Shown: positions 29,170-38,657, numbered from the stretch's first letter. The stretch: DNA of 64,000 bases from JBEKTW01 sp049515655 (GCA_049515655.1 JBEKTW010000010.1:1-64000); one strand, 5' to 3'. Program-made: numbers and translations. Notes: a model not told the origin generated them from the sequence alone.

Positions 29170-29607
29170 ATGATTGCCCTTGGTTCCGACCATGCGGGAT
29201 TTGAATTCAAAGAAAAGATCAAAGAGTTGTTGAAATCGATGGGACTCGAGTTCCGCGATTTTGGTACAGCCACCCCCGAATCTACCGACTATCCCGATTA
29301 CGGGCACAAGGTTGCTGAGGCGGTATCCCGGGGTGAGGCCGACCGCGGAATCCTGGTGTGCGGAACGGGAATCGGGATGTCCATCGTGGCGAACAAGCAT
29401 TCCGGCGTTCGCGCCGCCGCAGTCGAATCGGTGCCGGCGGCGAAGCTCGCGCGTGAGCACAACGACGCGAATGTCCTCGCGATCGGCGCGCGCATCATAC
29501 CATGGGATCGGGCACAGGAAATTGTCAGGGTATTTTTGACGACGGCATTCGAAGGCGGCAGGCATCAGCGCCGCGTCGACAAGATTCATACGTTAACCAA
29601 TCTTTAA
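29170..29607 (+). CDS. rpiB: Ribose-5-phosphate isomerase B
   Basis: RpiB interconverts ribose 5-phosphate and ribulose 5-phosphate in the pentose phosphate pathway. The 145-residue protein is of normal length and shows GSDHAGFEFK at 5-14, DYPDYGHKVA at 40-49 and ILVCGTGIGMSIVANK at 61-76, with Cys64 as the catalytic base. AAGGA lies 11 bases upstream. glyA follows after 15 bp. Confidence 0.96.
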   Translation: MIALGSDHAGFEFKEKIKELLKSMGLEFRDFGTATPESTDYPDYGHKVAEAVSRGEADRGILVCGTGIGMSIVANKHSGVRAAAVESVPAAKLAREHNDANVLAIGARIIPWDRAQEIVRVFLTTAFEGGRHQRRVDKIHTLTNL

Positions 29608-29622
29608 GGAACAGGATACATT

Positions 29623-30921
29623 ATGAATTCCCTTCACCAGCGTGACCCGGAGATCTACGAGGCAATCCGGAATGAAACAAACAGGCAGAACACGAAATTG
29701 GAGCTCATTGCATCGGAGAATTTCGTCAGCATCCCCGTCCTCGAAGCGTTGGGCTCCGTGATGACGAACAAGTACGCCGAGGGTTATCCGGGCAAGCGCT
29801 ACTACGGCGGGTGCGAATTCGTCGATGTGGCGGAAGAACTTGCCCGCCAGCGTGCGAAGAAACTGTTCGGGGCGGAGTACGCGAACGTTCAGCCGCACTC
29901 CGGCTCACAGGCGAACATGGCGGTCTATTTCACGTTCGTGAAACCGGGCGACAAAGTCATGGGGATGAATCTCTCCCACGGCGGCCACCTCACGCACGGC
30001 TCACCCGTGAATTTTTCGGGACAGCTTTACAACTTCGTCGCTTACGGCGTGAGTAAGGACACGGGGTTCATCGACTACAACGAAGTGGAGAGCGTCGCAA
30101 TGCGGGAAAAACCGAAGATGATCACGGTTGGCGCCAGCGCCTATTCACGCAATATCGACTACAAGGCGTTTCGCGAGATTGCGAACAGGGCCGGCGCATT
30201 CCTTTTTGCCGACATCGCCCACCCGGCGGGATTGATCGCTAAGAAATTGCTCAACGACCCGCTTCCTCATTGTCACGTCGTCACATCGACGACGCACAAG
30301 ACGCTTCGTGGTCCCCGCGGCGGGCTCATTCTGATGGGGAAGGATTTTGAGAATCCTTTCGGGCTCAAGGCGCCGAAATCCGGCAGAACGAAAATGATGT
30401 CCGAGCTCATCGATTCGATGGTGATCCCCGGTATTCAAGGCGGTCCGTTGATGCACGTCATCGCCGCGAAAGCCGTCGGCTTCCTAGAAAACCTCCAGCC
30501 GGAGTTCGAAACCTACAGCCGGCAGGTGATCAGGAACGCCCAGGCACTCGCGAAGAAGTTGATGGGTCTTGGCTACTTCATTATCTCGAACGGAACGGAT
30601 AATCACCTCATGCTTCTGGACCTTCGCAACAAGAATCTAACGGGCAAAGAGGCTCAGGAAGCTCTCGACCAGGCCGGTATTACGGTGAACAAAAATGCCG
30701 TGCCGTTCGACGACAAGAGCCCTCTTATCACGAGCGGTATCCGGGTGGGGACGCCGGCGATCACAACGCGCGGAATGAAAGAACCCGAAATGGAATTAGT
30801 CGGCGTGTTGATGGATGAGGTATTGAGAAACATCGGCAACGTAAGAGTTTATCAGGATGTGGCGCAAAAGGTGAAAACGGTGTGCGAGAAATTCCCCCTG
30901 TACGCTGAACTTAAGAAATGA
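29623..30921 (+). CDS. glyA: Serine hydroxymethyltransferase
   Basis: GlyA converts serine and tetrahydrofolate to glycine and 5,10-methylene-tetrahydrofolate with pyridoxal phosphate. The 432-residue protein shows NTKLELIASENFVS, EGYPGKRYYGGCEFVD and the cofactor-lysine motif VTSTTHKTLRGPRGG (Lys at about 226). Its stop overlaps the tatC start by 4 nt. Part of a housekeeping run rpiB-glyA-tatC-polyprenyl synthase. Confidence 0.97.
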   Translation: MNSLHQRDPEIYEAIRNETNRQNTKLELIASENFVSIPVLEALGSVMTNKYAEGYPGKRYYGGCEFVDVAEELARQRAKKLFGAEYANVQPHSGSQANMAVYFTFVKPGDKVMGMNLSHGGHLTHGSPVNFSGQLYNFVAYGVSKDTGFIDYNEVESVAMREKPKMITVGASAYSRNIDYKAFREIANRAGAFLFADIAHPAGLIAKKLLNDPLPHCHVVTSTTHKTLRGPRGGLILMGKDFENPFGLKAPKSGRTKMMSELIDSMVIPGIQGGPLMHVIAAKAVGFLENLQPEFETYSRQVIRNAQALAKKLMGLGYFIISNGTDNHLMLLDLRNKNLTGKEAQEALDQAGITVNKNAVPFDDKSPLITSGIRVGTPAITTRGMKEPEMELVGVLMDEVLRNIGNVRVYQDVAQKVKTVCEKFPLYAELKK

Positions 30922-31718
30922 CCGAAGAAGAGCGCGGCCCGAACATGGGCGAAGGGGAGAATGAGGGAACCGGTGAAAGAGAGATGTCGTTCTTCGACCA
31001 TCTCGAGGAACTCCGATGGCGAATTATCAAAGGCCTCGTCGGGCTTCTCATCGCCATCATCGGCTGCGGATATTTCTCCGATTGGATCGTGAACGACGTG
31101 GTTCTGCGCCCCGGCAAACTCACGACCCCGCCGCTCAACCTCATCAACACGATTCCGTACGGACAGATCACTTTTTACATGATGGTCATTTGCGTCGCGG
31201 GTCTTATCTTGAGCTCGCCGTGGATCCTGTACCAGCTCTGGAAGTTTGTCCAGCCCGGGCTGATGCCGAAGGAAAGGAAATACATCTCCAGCATCGTGAC
31301 GTACACGACGGTCTGTTTCCTTTCCGGCGTCGCGTTCGCGTACTTTGTCATGCTGCCGTACATGCTCCAGTTCTTTGCCAGCTTTGGCTCGGCGAGCGTA
31401 ACGAACATGATTTCCATAAGCGAGTACATAAGTTTCGTTCTTCAGCTCGTCCTGCTTTCGGGTGCGATCTTTGAGCTGCCGATGGTCGCATATTTTCTTG
31501 CACGGCTCGGGATCCTCACGCCGGCGTTCATGCGACATTACCGGTCGCATGCCATCGTGGTCATTCTGTTCATTGCTGCGGTGGTCACTCCCACCACCGA
31601 CCCCGTGACGATGACGGTGTTCTCTCTTCCGATCCTCGCTCTCTATGAGGTCAGCATCTGGGTCGCAAAGATTGCCCAGCGAAGGCGGGCCGAGGCGAAC
31701 AGTCCTTCGGCGGGATGA
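30918..31718 (+). CDS. tatC: Twin-arginine translocase subunit TatC
   Basis: TatC is the inner-membrane receptor that recognises twin-arginine signal peptides and exports folded proteins with TatA/B. The 266-residue protein has the hallmark SFFDHLEELRWRI near the N terminus after a 22-residue charged extension, FVQPGLMPKERKYI in the middle and six membrane segments. The start overlaps glyA (ATGA). An inner ATG at the SFFDHLEELR motif is a possible alternative start. tatA/tatB are not nearby. Confidence 0.95.
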   Translation: MTEEERGPNMGEGENEGTGEREMSFFDHLEELRWRIIKGLVGLLIAIIGCGYFSDWIVNDVVLRPGKLTTPPLNLINTIPYGQITFYMMVICVAGLILSSPWILYQLWKFVQPGLMPKERKYISSIVTYTTVCFLSGVAFAYFVMLPYMLQFFASFGSASVTNMISISEYISFVLQLVLLSGAIFELPMVAYFLARLGILTPAFMRHYRSHAIVVILFIAAVVTPTTDPVTMTVFSLPILALYEVSIWVAKIAQRRRAEANSPSAG

Positions 31719-31743
31719 AGGATGCATTGATGGAAAGCACACG

Positions 31744-32715
31744 ATGAAACTCCACGACATCACTCAACCGATCGAGCAGGAACTCGCCGCATTTGACGAG
31801 CATTTCAGCTCGGCGATGAAATCGAAGGTTGCCTTCGTCGATATCATCACGCGCTACATCGTACGGCAGAAGGGCAAGCGGATACGGCCCATCCTGGTTC
31901 TCCTTGTCGCGAAGGCATGCGGCGAGATCAACCAAAGCACGTACCGCGGCGCATCGATGGTGGAAATCCTGCATACCGCCACTCTCATTCATGACGACGT
32001 CGTGGACGACGCCGACACACGGCGTGGATTGGCTTCGATCAACGCGGTGTGGAAGAACAAGATTGCCGTCCTCATGGGTGACTACTTGCTGGCAAAAGGG
32101 CTTCTGCTCTCCCTGAACAACGACGATTTTCTCTTTCTGAAAATTCTGTCGGACGCGGTTCGACGCATGAGTGAGGCGGAGATTCTGCAAATCGCGAAGA
32201 GCAGGCATCTCAATATCGACGAGAAGACGTATCTCAGGATCATTTCCGACAAGACGGCTTCCCTCCTATCCACTTGCTGTCAGATCGGGGCGGCAAGTGT
32301 CACGCGCGACCCTGAAATGCTCCGGCGAATGGGGGAATTTGGAGAAAATGTCGGAATGGTCTTTCAAATCCGTGACGACCTGCTGGATTATGTCGGACGC
32401 AAGAGCATCACAGGAAAGCCGGCAGGATTGGACATGAAGGAGAAGAAACTGACGTTGCCGCTGATTCACGCCATATCGCAGGCACCCCGCGGGCAGTCCA
32501 AAAAAATTCTCAGCATCATCAGGAATGGGCCGAGCAGAAAGGAACTCAACGGCATCCTTGAATTCGCCCGCGAGTTCGGAGGCATCGATTACGCGACAAG
32601 AAAAGCCGAGCACTACTCCGCCCTGGCACATGAAGCGCTCCGGGCACTTCCCCCCTCACCTTCACGAGAAGCTCTGGAACAATTTGTCGGATTTGTGCTG
32701 GAACGGAGCAAGTAA
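31744..32715 (+). CDS. Polyprenyl diphosphate synthase (octaprenyl/heptaprenyl type)
   Basis: This enzyme extends farnesyl diphosphate with isopentenyl units to make the side chain of respiratory quinones. The 323-residue protein has GKRIRP at 44-49, the first aspartate-rich motif DDVVD at 84-88 and the second motif QIRDDLLDYVG near 207-217, followed by a KPAGLDMKEKK segment. I start at the ATG at 31744, which begins the conserved region; the open frame extends back into tatC without meaning. Chain length cannot be read directly. After the stop, a GTCCGATT/AATCGGAC hairpin (about 32726-32744) is followed by no clear T-run. Confidence 0.92.
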   Translation: MKLHDITQPIEQELAAFDEHFSSAMKSKVAFVDIITRYIVRQKGKRIRPILVLLVAKACGEINQSTYRGASMVEILHTATLIHDDVVDDADTRRGLASINAVWKNKIAVLMGDYLLAKGLLLSLNNDDFLFLKILSDAVRRMSEAEILQIAKSRHLNIDEKTYLRIISDKTASLLSTCCQIGAASVTRDPEMLRRMGEFGENVGMVFQIRDDLLDYVGRKSITGKPAGLDMKEKKLTLPLIHAISQAPRGQSKKILSIIRNGPSRKELNGILEFAREFGGIDYATRKAEHYSALAHEALRALPPSPSREALEQFVGFVLERSK

Positions 32716-32814
32716 ACGCGCAGAGTCCGATTCGCAATCGGACATCACCATTCATGACGTCCCGTCACGAGCCGGGCTCTACACTTTTCTTTTTAAACAT
32801 CCTGGCCGTGTTCG

Positions 32815-32973
32815 GTACTCCAAATGAGCTCAACAAATCCTCGGAACGAGGTGCCAATTGTTACCCTCTCCCCTTCAATTCCCCTCTCCCGCAAGCGGGA
32901 GAGGGGACAGAGGTGAGGGTTAAGGGCCGAGAGGATTAATTAACCTGTTTCCGAGACAGGACACCAGCGCGAA
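32815..32973. mobile_element. MITE-like element, copy 1
   Basis: This stretch of about 159 bp aligns along its whole length, inverted, with 57413-57570. Both copies have a central hairpin (CCCCTCTCCC...GGGAGAGGGG) and outer arms ending in imperfect inverted repeats of about 20 bp (reading inward from the right, GTGTCCTGTCTCGGAAA). There is no coding capacity. It fills most of the 327-bp gap after the polyprenyl synthase gene. Confidence 0.65.
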
Positions 32974-32997
32974 TAGTAGACACGATAAGAAAATTCC

Positions 32998-33018
32998 CGC
33001 CCCGATGAAATCGGGACG
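32998..33018 (-). terminator. Probable terminator of the T9SS cargo gene at 33043
   Basis: CGTCCCGAT-TTC-ATCGGGGCG forms a 9-bp stem (one G-T pair) on the minus strand, followed by GGGAATTTTCTT. It lies 24 bp past the stop of the minus-strand gene. Confidence 0.55.
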
Positions 33019-33042
33019 AGGCTTTGTGTGGCTACAGTACTC

Positions 33043-36000
33043 TTATTTGATTAGTACCATCTTTCTGGTCTGCATGAAGGCTTTTAATGGATCTGCTACG
33101 CTTGTTGCTTCGAGCCGATAAATATAGAGACCGCTTGCTACAGAGCCCGCATTCCATTCTACCGTCTTGTAACCGGCATCCTGGACTCCATGGGCAAGCG
33201 TCGCAACCGCTTGGCCCAGCAGATTGTAGATTCTTAACCGTACATCACTGGCGATCGGCAATGCATAACTGATTGCTGTCCTGGGATTGAATGGATTGGG
33301 GTAATTTTGCTCAAGAGCGAAGTCTTTCGGGATGCAATTGGTCCCGCCTTTGATTCCTGTGACTGCACCGGCTCCATGCAGAGCAATGGTGAAAACGGGT
33401 CGCTGAGAATTATTCCACACATCCAGTGTGTCCATATAATCTCGAATAGTATCCGGAATAAACTGCATCAACAACGTATCTGTTCTCCCCCCGCTAATGG
33501 CAAAGTGTGATCGCAAGCAATGAAACACATTTGCGAGCGAGTGAGTTATTGTATCAATCACAGCATCGTTGATGGAAGTGTTGCTCACAGTCAGCCTCTT
33601 CGATACTGTATCCCTGAATTTAATACTGCCGAAGTTGATGACCGTGTCGCTAAAAGCAAGCAGTGGGTACGGAGAATCACCTATAAGCCATACCTTTACT
33701 AATCTGGTAGTTGAGTTGCTGCGAATGTACAATGTGTCAGTATAAGTTCGGAAAGTATCAGGTGTGAAGGTCACACTAACCAAAAGACTCTCTTTCGAAG
33801 CAACGTTTGCTGCTGCGATATCAGGACTAAACTTCATAGTCTTGGTGTATATGGAATCGACGACAAGCGTGTTGATGGATGTGTTTCGGAAGGAAACAGT
33901 TCGTGTAGAGTTTGAACCTTTCTTCACAGCTCCAAAATTGATCGATGAAGAAGAAGTTTGAATTATGCCAAGGCCGCTCGATGAAACAAGCCACCGCATT
34001 GCCTGGTCGAGAAAGGTTGCACGCATTGAATCCGGCGTTGCATTCTGAATAGGAAAACCTGCGTAGACAATCTTGTAATTGCCAGCATCCCTTTTCCAGC
34101 CCGCGTTCCCTCCAGTACTGTAGGTCATGGTCGAGTCAAGAACTGAGAAGCTGCCCGCGCGAGTAGTTTTTTCTTTTAGACCGCTCCCAAGGGCAAAAGA
34201 AAGGCTAATACCATTGCCGACAGAGTCACCAGTTATGCCGTTAACAGTAGTGGTGGTTGAGAAGTTTCGGACCCAATTAATTCCAATGTTTTGTCGAAAA
34301 AGGATTGCTCTTGGTGTTGATGAAACATCCCCAGACTCTGAACTTGCCAATTGGTTTCCAAACAGAATCAATCGATTGCCAGCATAAAGGAATGAGTTAA
34401 TGCTGTCTGCATTTGCATTAGAGATGCCTGCGTCCTGGCTCGCGATCCAAACAACCAATTGCCATCGTGAGAGTGAGAAAGAAAGATCGCCTACCAGGTT
34501 GTATTCGTCGTAGAGATACCCTTTGGTCGTCAAAGCATTCTTTACCGCCTGTCCACCCGTTGCAGAATCCTGGTAAACGACTAACACCGATTGTGTCTGA
34601 ACAAGAACAATGAAGTTAGCAAGCAGAGTATCGTTTGAGTGGTTCTCGTCGCTTGGGAGCTCGGTGATCAGTCGCAGTTTGTACAGACCGTTACTCGATG
34701 CATTCCAATTACCAAATGAGACATTTTGCGTTTGATTGGAGCCAAGGGATGTCACCGTTTGAGTGGAGGAAAATTTTGGAGAGGAAAATTTCCCTGTCAT
34801 AGTATCAACTTGCGCTAGGACGGAAAAGGCCTTGGAGCTGACAGAGAAATTTTCAACAGAAGCAGCAATAGCTACCTGGGACCCATACGACATAAACCCA
34901 TTGTTGAATCCAGTGGATACGACAGCAACATCGTTTATGATATTCTTAAATACCGAAACAGTTTGCCCACCGCCAACGACAATATCTCCAGCCCCATCTC
35001 CATCAACATCGCTCACAAAAACCGAATTACCTCCGCCCGCATAATTCACTGGCGCCGCGAATGTCCCATCCCCCTTGTTCAATAAGACCGAAATCCCCGA
35101 GGTGACGATATCGGGGAACCCGTCACCGTCAACGTCGCTCACAAAAACCGAATTACTTCCACCCCCATAGTTCACTGGCGCTGCGAATGTTCCATCTCCG
35201 TTGTTCAATAAGACTGAAACCCCCGACGTGACGATATCCGGATGTCCATCTCCATTAACGTCGCTCACAAAAACCGAATTGCTTCCACCCCCATAGTTCA
35301 CTGGCGCTGCGAATGTTCCATCTCCATTGTTCAATAGGACTGAAACTCCCGACGTGACAATATCAGGGAACCCATCTCCATCAACGTCGCTTACAAAAAC
35401 AGAATTAGCTCCACCTCCGTAATTCAATGGTGCCGCGAATGTTCCATCTTCATTGTTCAATAAGACCGAAATCCCCGAGGTGACGATATCAGGGAACCCG
35501 TCACCGTCAACGTCGGAAACAAACACTGACGAGTTACCAAACAGGCCCGCCCCGGTGACAAGCCTCTCCGAAAACGTCCCATCGCCGTTGTTTCTCAGGA
35601 TCATAGTTCCGCCCACATCGTACCATGGCACCACTATATCGGGGTTGCCATCTCCGTCCACGTCGCCGACAAAAAATGAATGAAACTGCTGCGACCAGTA
35701 TCTCACTCCTGGAGCAAATGTGCCATCTCCATTGTTTATGAAGACCGACACACTGCTGTCCCCGGTATTCCCTGCCACGATATCGGGATGGCCATCTCCA
35801 TTGAGATCGCTAACAAAAACCAAGGGACTCTGTCCAGTGGCATAGTCCACCTTTGTTGGAAACCTACCGGTGCCTGGATTCGCGATAACAGTGAACTGAG
35901 ACATGAACGGAATAAGTGTCGCACCAGTACCTGTTTTCAATTTATACGTCGCGTCCAAAAGCACAATTTCGCCCTTCATGAACGGAGCTGTGGGCGTGAA

Positions 36001-36270
36001 CGTTGCCACTGTATTTCCACCACTAAAGGAAAAAGCGCCACGGTGTCGTCCGCTGGTGCGACCGTACACAAGAAAAGAGCTTGTATCGCGAAACGTCGAT
36101 GGGTCCATCGCTGTGCTAAAGGTAATCCGTATGATCGTCGTTGGAGAAACATTCGGTGCGTTTTGATTTGGGACAATGCTTATGACTTGAGCAAAAGCAT
36201 TTAGCTCTAGCATCGTCGCAAGGAGGGAAAGACAGAAGAGCAGGTACGAAACGCGACACTTCAAGTTCAT
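33043..36270 (-). CDS. Large T9SS cargo: SbsA Ig-like, FG-GAP repeats, cell-surface domains
   Basis: The 1,075-residue secreted protein has a signal peptide, an SbsA-type Ig-like domain (about 27-130, NVSPTTIIRITFSTAMDP), FG-GAP/VCBS blades (about 145-440) each with a calcium-type D-x-D-G-x-x-D loop, a CARDB-like part, an Ig-like/choice-of-anchor D region (about 770-970) and a C-terminal T9SS type A sorting domain (FALEQNYPNPFNPRTAISY...). I start at the ATG at 36270, with AGGGGG 5 bases upstream, rather than at 36297. The blades between 35005 and 35510 are nearly identical at DNA level. Probably a surface-attached binding protein; ligand unknown. Confidence 0.88.
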   Translation of the reverse strand: MNLKCRVSYLLFCLSLLATMLELNAFAQVISIVPNQNAPNVSPTTIIRITFSTAMDPSTFRDTSSFLVYGRTSGRHRGAFSFSGGNTVATFTPTAPFMKGEIVLLDATYKLKTGTGATLIPFMSQFTVIANPGTGRFPTKVDYATGQSPLVFVSDLNGDGHPDIVAGNTGDSSVSVFINNGDGTFAPGVRYWSQQFHSFFVGDVDGDGNPDIVVPWYDVGGTMILRNNGDGTFSERLVTGAGLFGNSSVFVSDVDGDGFPDIVTSGISVLLNNEDGTFAAPLNYGGGANSVFVSDVDGDGFPDIVTSGVSVLLNNGDGTFAAPVNYGGGSNSVFVSDVNGDGHPDIVTSGVSVLLNNGDGTFAAPVNYGGGSNSVFVSDVDGDGFPDIVTSGISVLLNKGDGTFAAPVNYAGGGNSVFVSDVDGDGAGDIVVGGGQTVSVFKNIINDVAVVSTGFNNGFMSYGSQVAIAASVENFSVSSKAFSVLAQVDTMTGKFSSPKFSSTQTVTSLGSNQTQNVSFGNWNASSNGLYKLRLITELPSDENHSNDTLLANFIVLVQTQSVLVVYQDSATGGQAVKNALTTKGYLYDEYNLVGDLSFSLSRWQLVVWIASQDAGISNANADSINSFLYAGNRLILFGNQLASSESGDVSSTPRAILFRQNIGINWVRNFSTTTTVNGITGDSVGNGISLSFALGSGLKEKTTRAGSFSVLDSTMTYSTGGNAGWKRDAGNYKIVYAGFPIQNATPDSMRATFLDQAMRWLVSSSGLGIIQTSSSSINFGAVKKGSNSTRTVSFRNTSINTLVVDSIYTKTMKFSPDIAAANVASKESLLVSVTFTPDTFRTYTDTLYIRSNSTTRLVKVWLIGDSPYPLLAFSDTVINFGSIKFRDTVSKRLTVSNTSINDAVIDTITHSLANVFHCLRSHFAISGGRTDTLLMQFIPDTIRDYMDTLDVWNNSQRPVFTIALHGAGAVTGIKGGTNCIPKDFALEQNYPNPFNPRTAISYALPIASDVRLRIYNLLGQAVATLAHGVQDAGYKTVEWNAGSVASGLYIYRLEATSVADPLKAFMQTRKMVLIK
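35005..35634. repeat. 126-bp tandem repeats inside the FG-GAP region
   Basis: Marker words (AACGTCGCTCACAAAAACC and variants) recur at 35005, 35131, 35257, 35383 and 35509, exactly 126 bp (42 codons) apart. Units in the middle differ by only a few bases, implying recent duplication or conversion. The frame is kept. Confidence 0.85.
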
Positions 36271-36395
36271 AGAACCCCCTAAAGAGTTAATGAACAACTA
36301 ACAACGTGACTTCTTATGAATAGGCAATTACCTACGGCAAGAACATCCCGGTATGCACCACGGTCCCGCGGCGTACCTGGTACGATGATATAATC

Positions 36396-36424
36396 AAAGT
36401 ACAAAAATCGAATTTGAGTGTCAA
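36396..36424 (-). promoter_or_regulatory. Promoter of the FG-GAP cargo gene
   Basis: TTGACA (36419-36424) and TACTTT (36396-36401) are 17 bases apart on the minus strand, giving a leader of about 120 nt. The -35 is perfect and the -10 weak. Confidence 0.5.
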
Positions 36425-36489
36425 TACCATGTCAAGACCGGCATTCCCACCACAGCGTCATCTCTGACCTCACGTCGTTCCCGCACCGT

Positions 36490-36582
36490 GTCTGAACCGC
36501 TGATAAATCTGATCAAATGATATTCATGATGATTGCTTTTGGCCAAAATCATCATTCCATCATAAGAATCAGCGGTTCAGAC
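36490..36582. repeat. Inverted-repeat element with GTCTGAACCGCTGAT ends
   Basis: GTCTGAACCGCTGAT (36490-36504) and its exact reverse complement (36568-36582) bracket 63 bp rich in ATGAT. The same end sequence starts each unit of the tandem array at 53355. Together with simple flanks this accounts for the roughly 400-bp gap between the cargo gene and uspA; I see no gene there. Confidence 0.75.
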
Positions 36583-36696
36583 GGCGTAGGGCAAGGGTTT
36601 GGCACACTCCCAGAAACTTCTTAGCTATTCGAGGATCAAGCTACACAGCCCAAGGAAGTACAGTTCAGTACCCGGTCTGTTCGCGAACGGAATGCC

Positions 36697-37227
36697 TCAC
36701 TCCTCTATGAACTCATGTTCTTCGCTCCGGACAACCAGCACCGGACACGGCGCCTTACGAACCACTTTCTCTGCCGTACTCCCGAAGATAATATGTTCCA
36801 CACCGGTGTGACCATGGGTAGCGATAATAATGAGGTCAACATCCTCCTCTTTGGCCATGCCGATGATCTCCAGAAACGGTTTGCCCGTCCGGATTTTTGC
36901 CCGGCTGGCAACCTGGCCGGCGACATTTTCCTTCACCAGCCGCTCCAGTTCCTTCTTTCCGCGCTCACGCATCTCCTTCTCAATATGAGGAATTCCGATC
37001 TGGCCAAAACTGAAGTCGCCGGGATAGACCGCGGGTTCCACCACGTAGACCAGCACCAGCTCGGCACGAAAGTGCTTCGCGAATGATATCGCATAGCGGA
37101 GTGCGTTCTTTGACGGCTGGGAAAAGTCAATCGGCACGAGAATGCGCTTTAAACGAATTGAATTCGTCTCGCGCTGATCTTTCGCCGGAGAATTTGATTG
37201 TGAATTCTTGTCTGATTTCGTCTTCAT
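36697..37227 (-). CDS. Universal stress protein (UspA family)
   Basis: The 176-residue cytoplasmic protein has an Usp fold. LKRILVPIDFSQPSKNALRYA begins the domain after a 27-residue polar extension, and IIATHGHTGVEHIIFGSTAEKVVRKAPCPVLVV carries the G-x2-G-x9-G-S ATP-binding motif. It likely binds ATP and acts in stress survival. GAGGTGA lies 6 bases before the ATG. It is 275 bp downstream of the pseudo-receiver gene, with repeats between, so it may be separately transcribed. Confidence 0.9.
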   Translation of the reverse strand: MKTKSDKNSQSNSPAKDQRETNSIRLKRILVPIDFSQPSKNALRYAISFAKHFRAELVLVYVVEPAVYPGDFSFGQIGIPHIEKEMRERGKKELERLVKENVAGQVASRAKIRTGKPFLEIIGMAKEEDVDLIIIATHGHTGVEHIIFGSTAEKVVRKAPCPVLVVRSEEHEFIEE

Positions 37228-37282
37228 GGCTCACCTCAAAAGACAAATTCGAAGCACTAAATCATTTACAATTTCTAAGCAC

Positions 37283-37470
37283 GAAACCCGAAATCCTAAA
37301 CAAACTCCAAAAACTAAATCCGAAATTCAAAAACATCACCCGGGACTCGACTTAACTGACGAGCGTTCTTGGTGCAACAGAACAAAAATCCTCGCAATCG
37401 TTTTATAATTGGTGTTTCGGATTTAGAGTTTGTTTAGAATTTCGGAATTCGGATTTAGAATTTGAAAGTA
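37283..37470. repeat. Long imperfect inverted repeat (AAATCCGAAATTC type)
   Basis: The left arm (about 37283-37345) has CGAAACCCGAAATCCTAAACA and AACTAAATCCGAAATTC. The right arm (about 37410-37470) has TTTCGGATTTAGAGTTTG and GGAATTCGGATTTAGAATT. The arms are mutually complementary with gaps. They flank about 65 bp with no gene. The element fills the gap between uspA and the pseudo-receiver gene. Confidence 0.6.
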
Positions 37471-37502
37471 CTGCGATTCGATCCAGTTCTGTGACAGATC
37501 AC

Positions 37503-38657
37503 CTATTTTTGCCGCTGTTTGTCTCCGCGCATTTTTCCGTCAATCGTGGCAAACAGCAGTTCATAATCAATCGGTTTCGTGAAAAAATCGTCGACGCCGA
37601 GCCGTTTTCCGATCAGTCGCGTCGTGCGGTCGAGACTCGCCGACATGAAGAAAAAAGGGATATCCTTCGTCAATTGAGAGGAACGGAATTGTCTGTACAG
37701 GTCAAAACCGCTCGGGCCGGCATGAAACAAGATTTCTGAAATGACAATATCCGGTGTAACAGATTTCACGGTCGTGAGAGCTTCTTCAAGCGAGCTTGCA
37801 GCAATGACGGCGAATGAATTCGCCCGCAGACGGTCCGTGATTTCCAACAACACACCTTCCAGCTCGTCGACGACGAGAACGGTTCCCTTCACCTTGTTTT
37901 TTCTCACCTCGCGAATCGTTTCGGCTTCGAGCGAGGAGTGGTCGATCAGTGAAACGGCGAACTTCTTCCGCAGCTCTTCCACGACGCTCGACGTAAACGC
38001 AGAGATACCGCCCGTCAGCCAGACGCTTCGCAGGGCGTTCTTGTAAAGCATGTTCTTGATTCGACGCTGAAGAGCAAGTCGCGTGCCGTCCGGGATGCCA
38101 AGTTGGCCCTGCAATTTCTTGATCGCCTGTTCCTGGGCGGCGGAAGGGAAACCGTTTCGCCAGGCATCCTGCAGTGCAGCGCTCAATTTCGCCTCATCGC
38201 CCCCGCGTTCTTCACCGGTTTCCGACTGGAGTTCCTTGAGCCGTTCCAGAAGCGCCTGGGCATAGATGTTCTCCGCGTCGATGGATAATGCCTTTTGAAG
38301 AAACTTCGTCGCATTCCTGTAATCTCTGGATTCGAGCGCCTCTTTCCCTTTTACGAGATGCTCATTCGCCTGGTCGATCTTGCGCTGCAGCAAGACCGCA
38401 CGAGTCCTTTGCACTTCGGCCTGAGCATCTTTGCTCAACGAAATGCGGCGCGGAAGCTGCTTCGAGAGAAAATTAATGCGGTCGCGGTACGACTGGATGA
38501 GCTCGTTCGTCGGTTCAAGGCTGGAGACTTTCTCCAGGGCTTTTTCCGCGGCGAGATACCGTCCGACACGAATAAGTGTATCCGCTTCGCGGAGCAATCC
38601 CGCGACCTGCGCGTCTTTAAGACGTTCTACTGCCGGTGATGAGGATTCCTTTTCCAT
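37503..38657 (-). CDS. TPR-like protein with C-terminal pseudo-receiver domain
   Basis: The 384-residue protein has helical repeats resembling TPRs (about 15-60 and 90-150, e.g. EALESRDYRNATKFLQKALSIDAEN), a linker, and a response-regulator receiver fold (about 260-380: GTVLVVDELEGVLLEITDRL through GVDDFFTKP). The phosphoacceptor Asp is replaced by Glu at about residue 307 (PDIVISEIL), while the Lys of TKP is kept. Glu often mimics phosphorylated Asp, so the domain may be constitutively on. It follows the GldM-like gene by 52 bp on the same strand, so it may belong to that machine. Confidence 0.8.
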   Translation of the reverse strand: MEKESSSPAVERLKDAQVAGLLREADTLIRVGRYLAAEKALEKVSSLEPTNELIQSYRDRINFLSKQLPRRISLSKDAQAEVQRTRAVLLQRKIDQANEHLVKGKEALESRDYRNATKFLQKALSIDAENIYAQALLERLKELQSETGEERGGDEAKLSAALQDAWRNGFPSAAQEQAIKKLQGQLGIPDGTRLALQRRIKNMLYKNALRSVWLTGGISAFTSSVVEELRKKFAVSLIDHSSLEAETIREVRKNKVKGTVLVVDELEGVLLEITDRLRANSFAVIAASSLEEALTTVKSVTPDIVISEILFHAGPSGFDLYRQFRSSQLTKDIPFFFMSASLDRTTRLIGKRLGVDDFFTKPIDYELLFATIDGKMRGDKQRQK

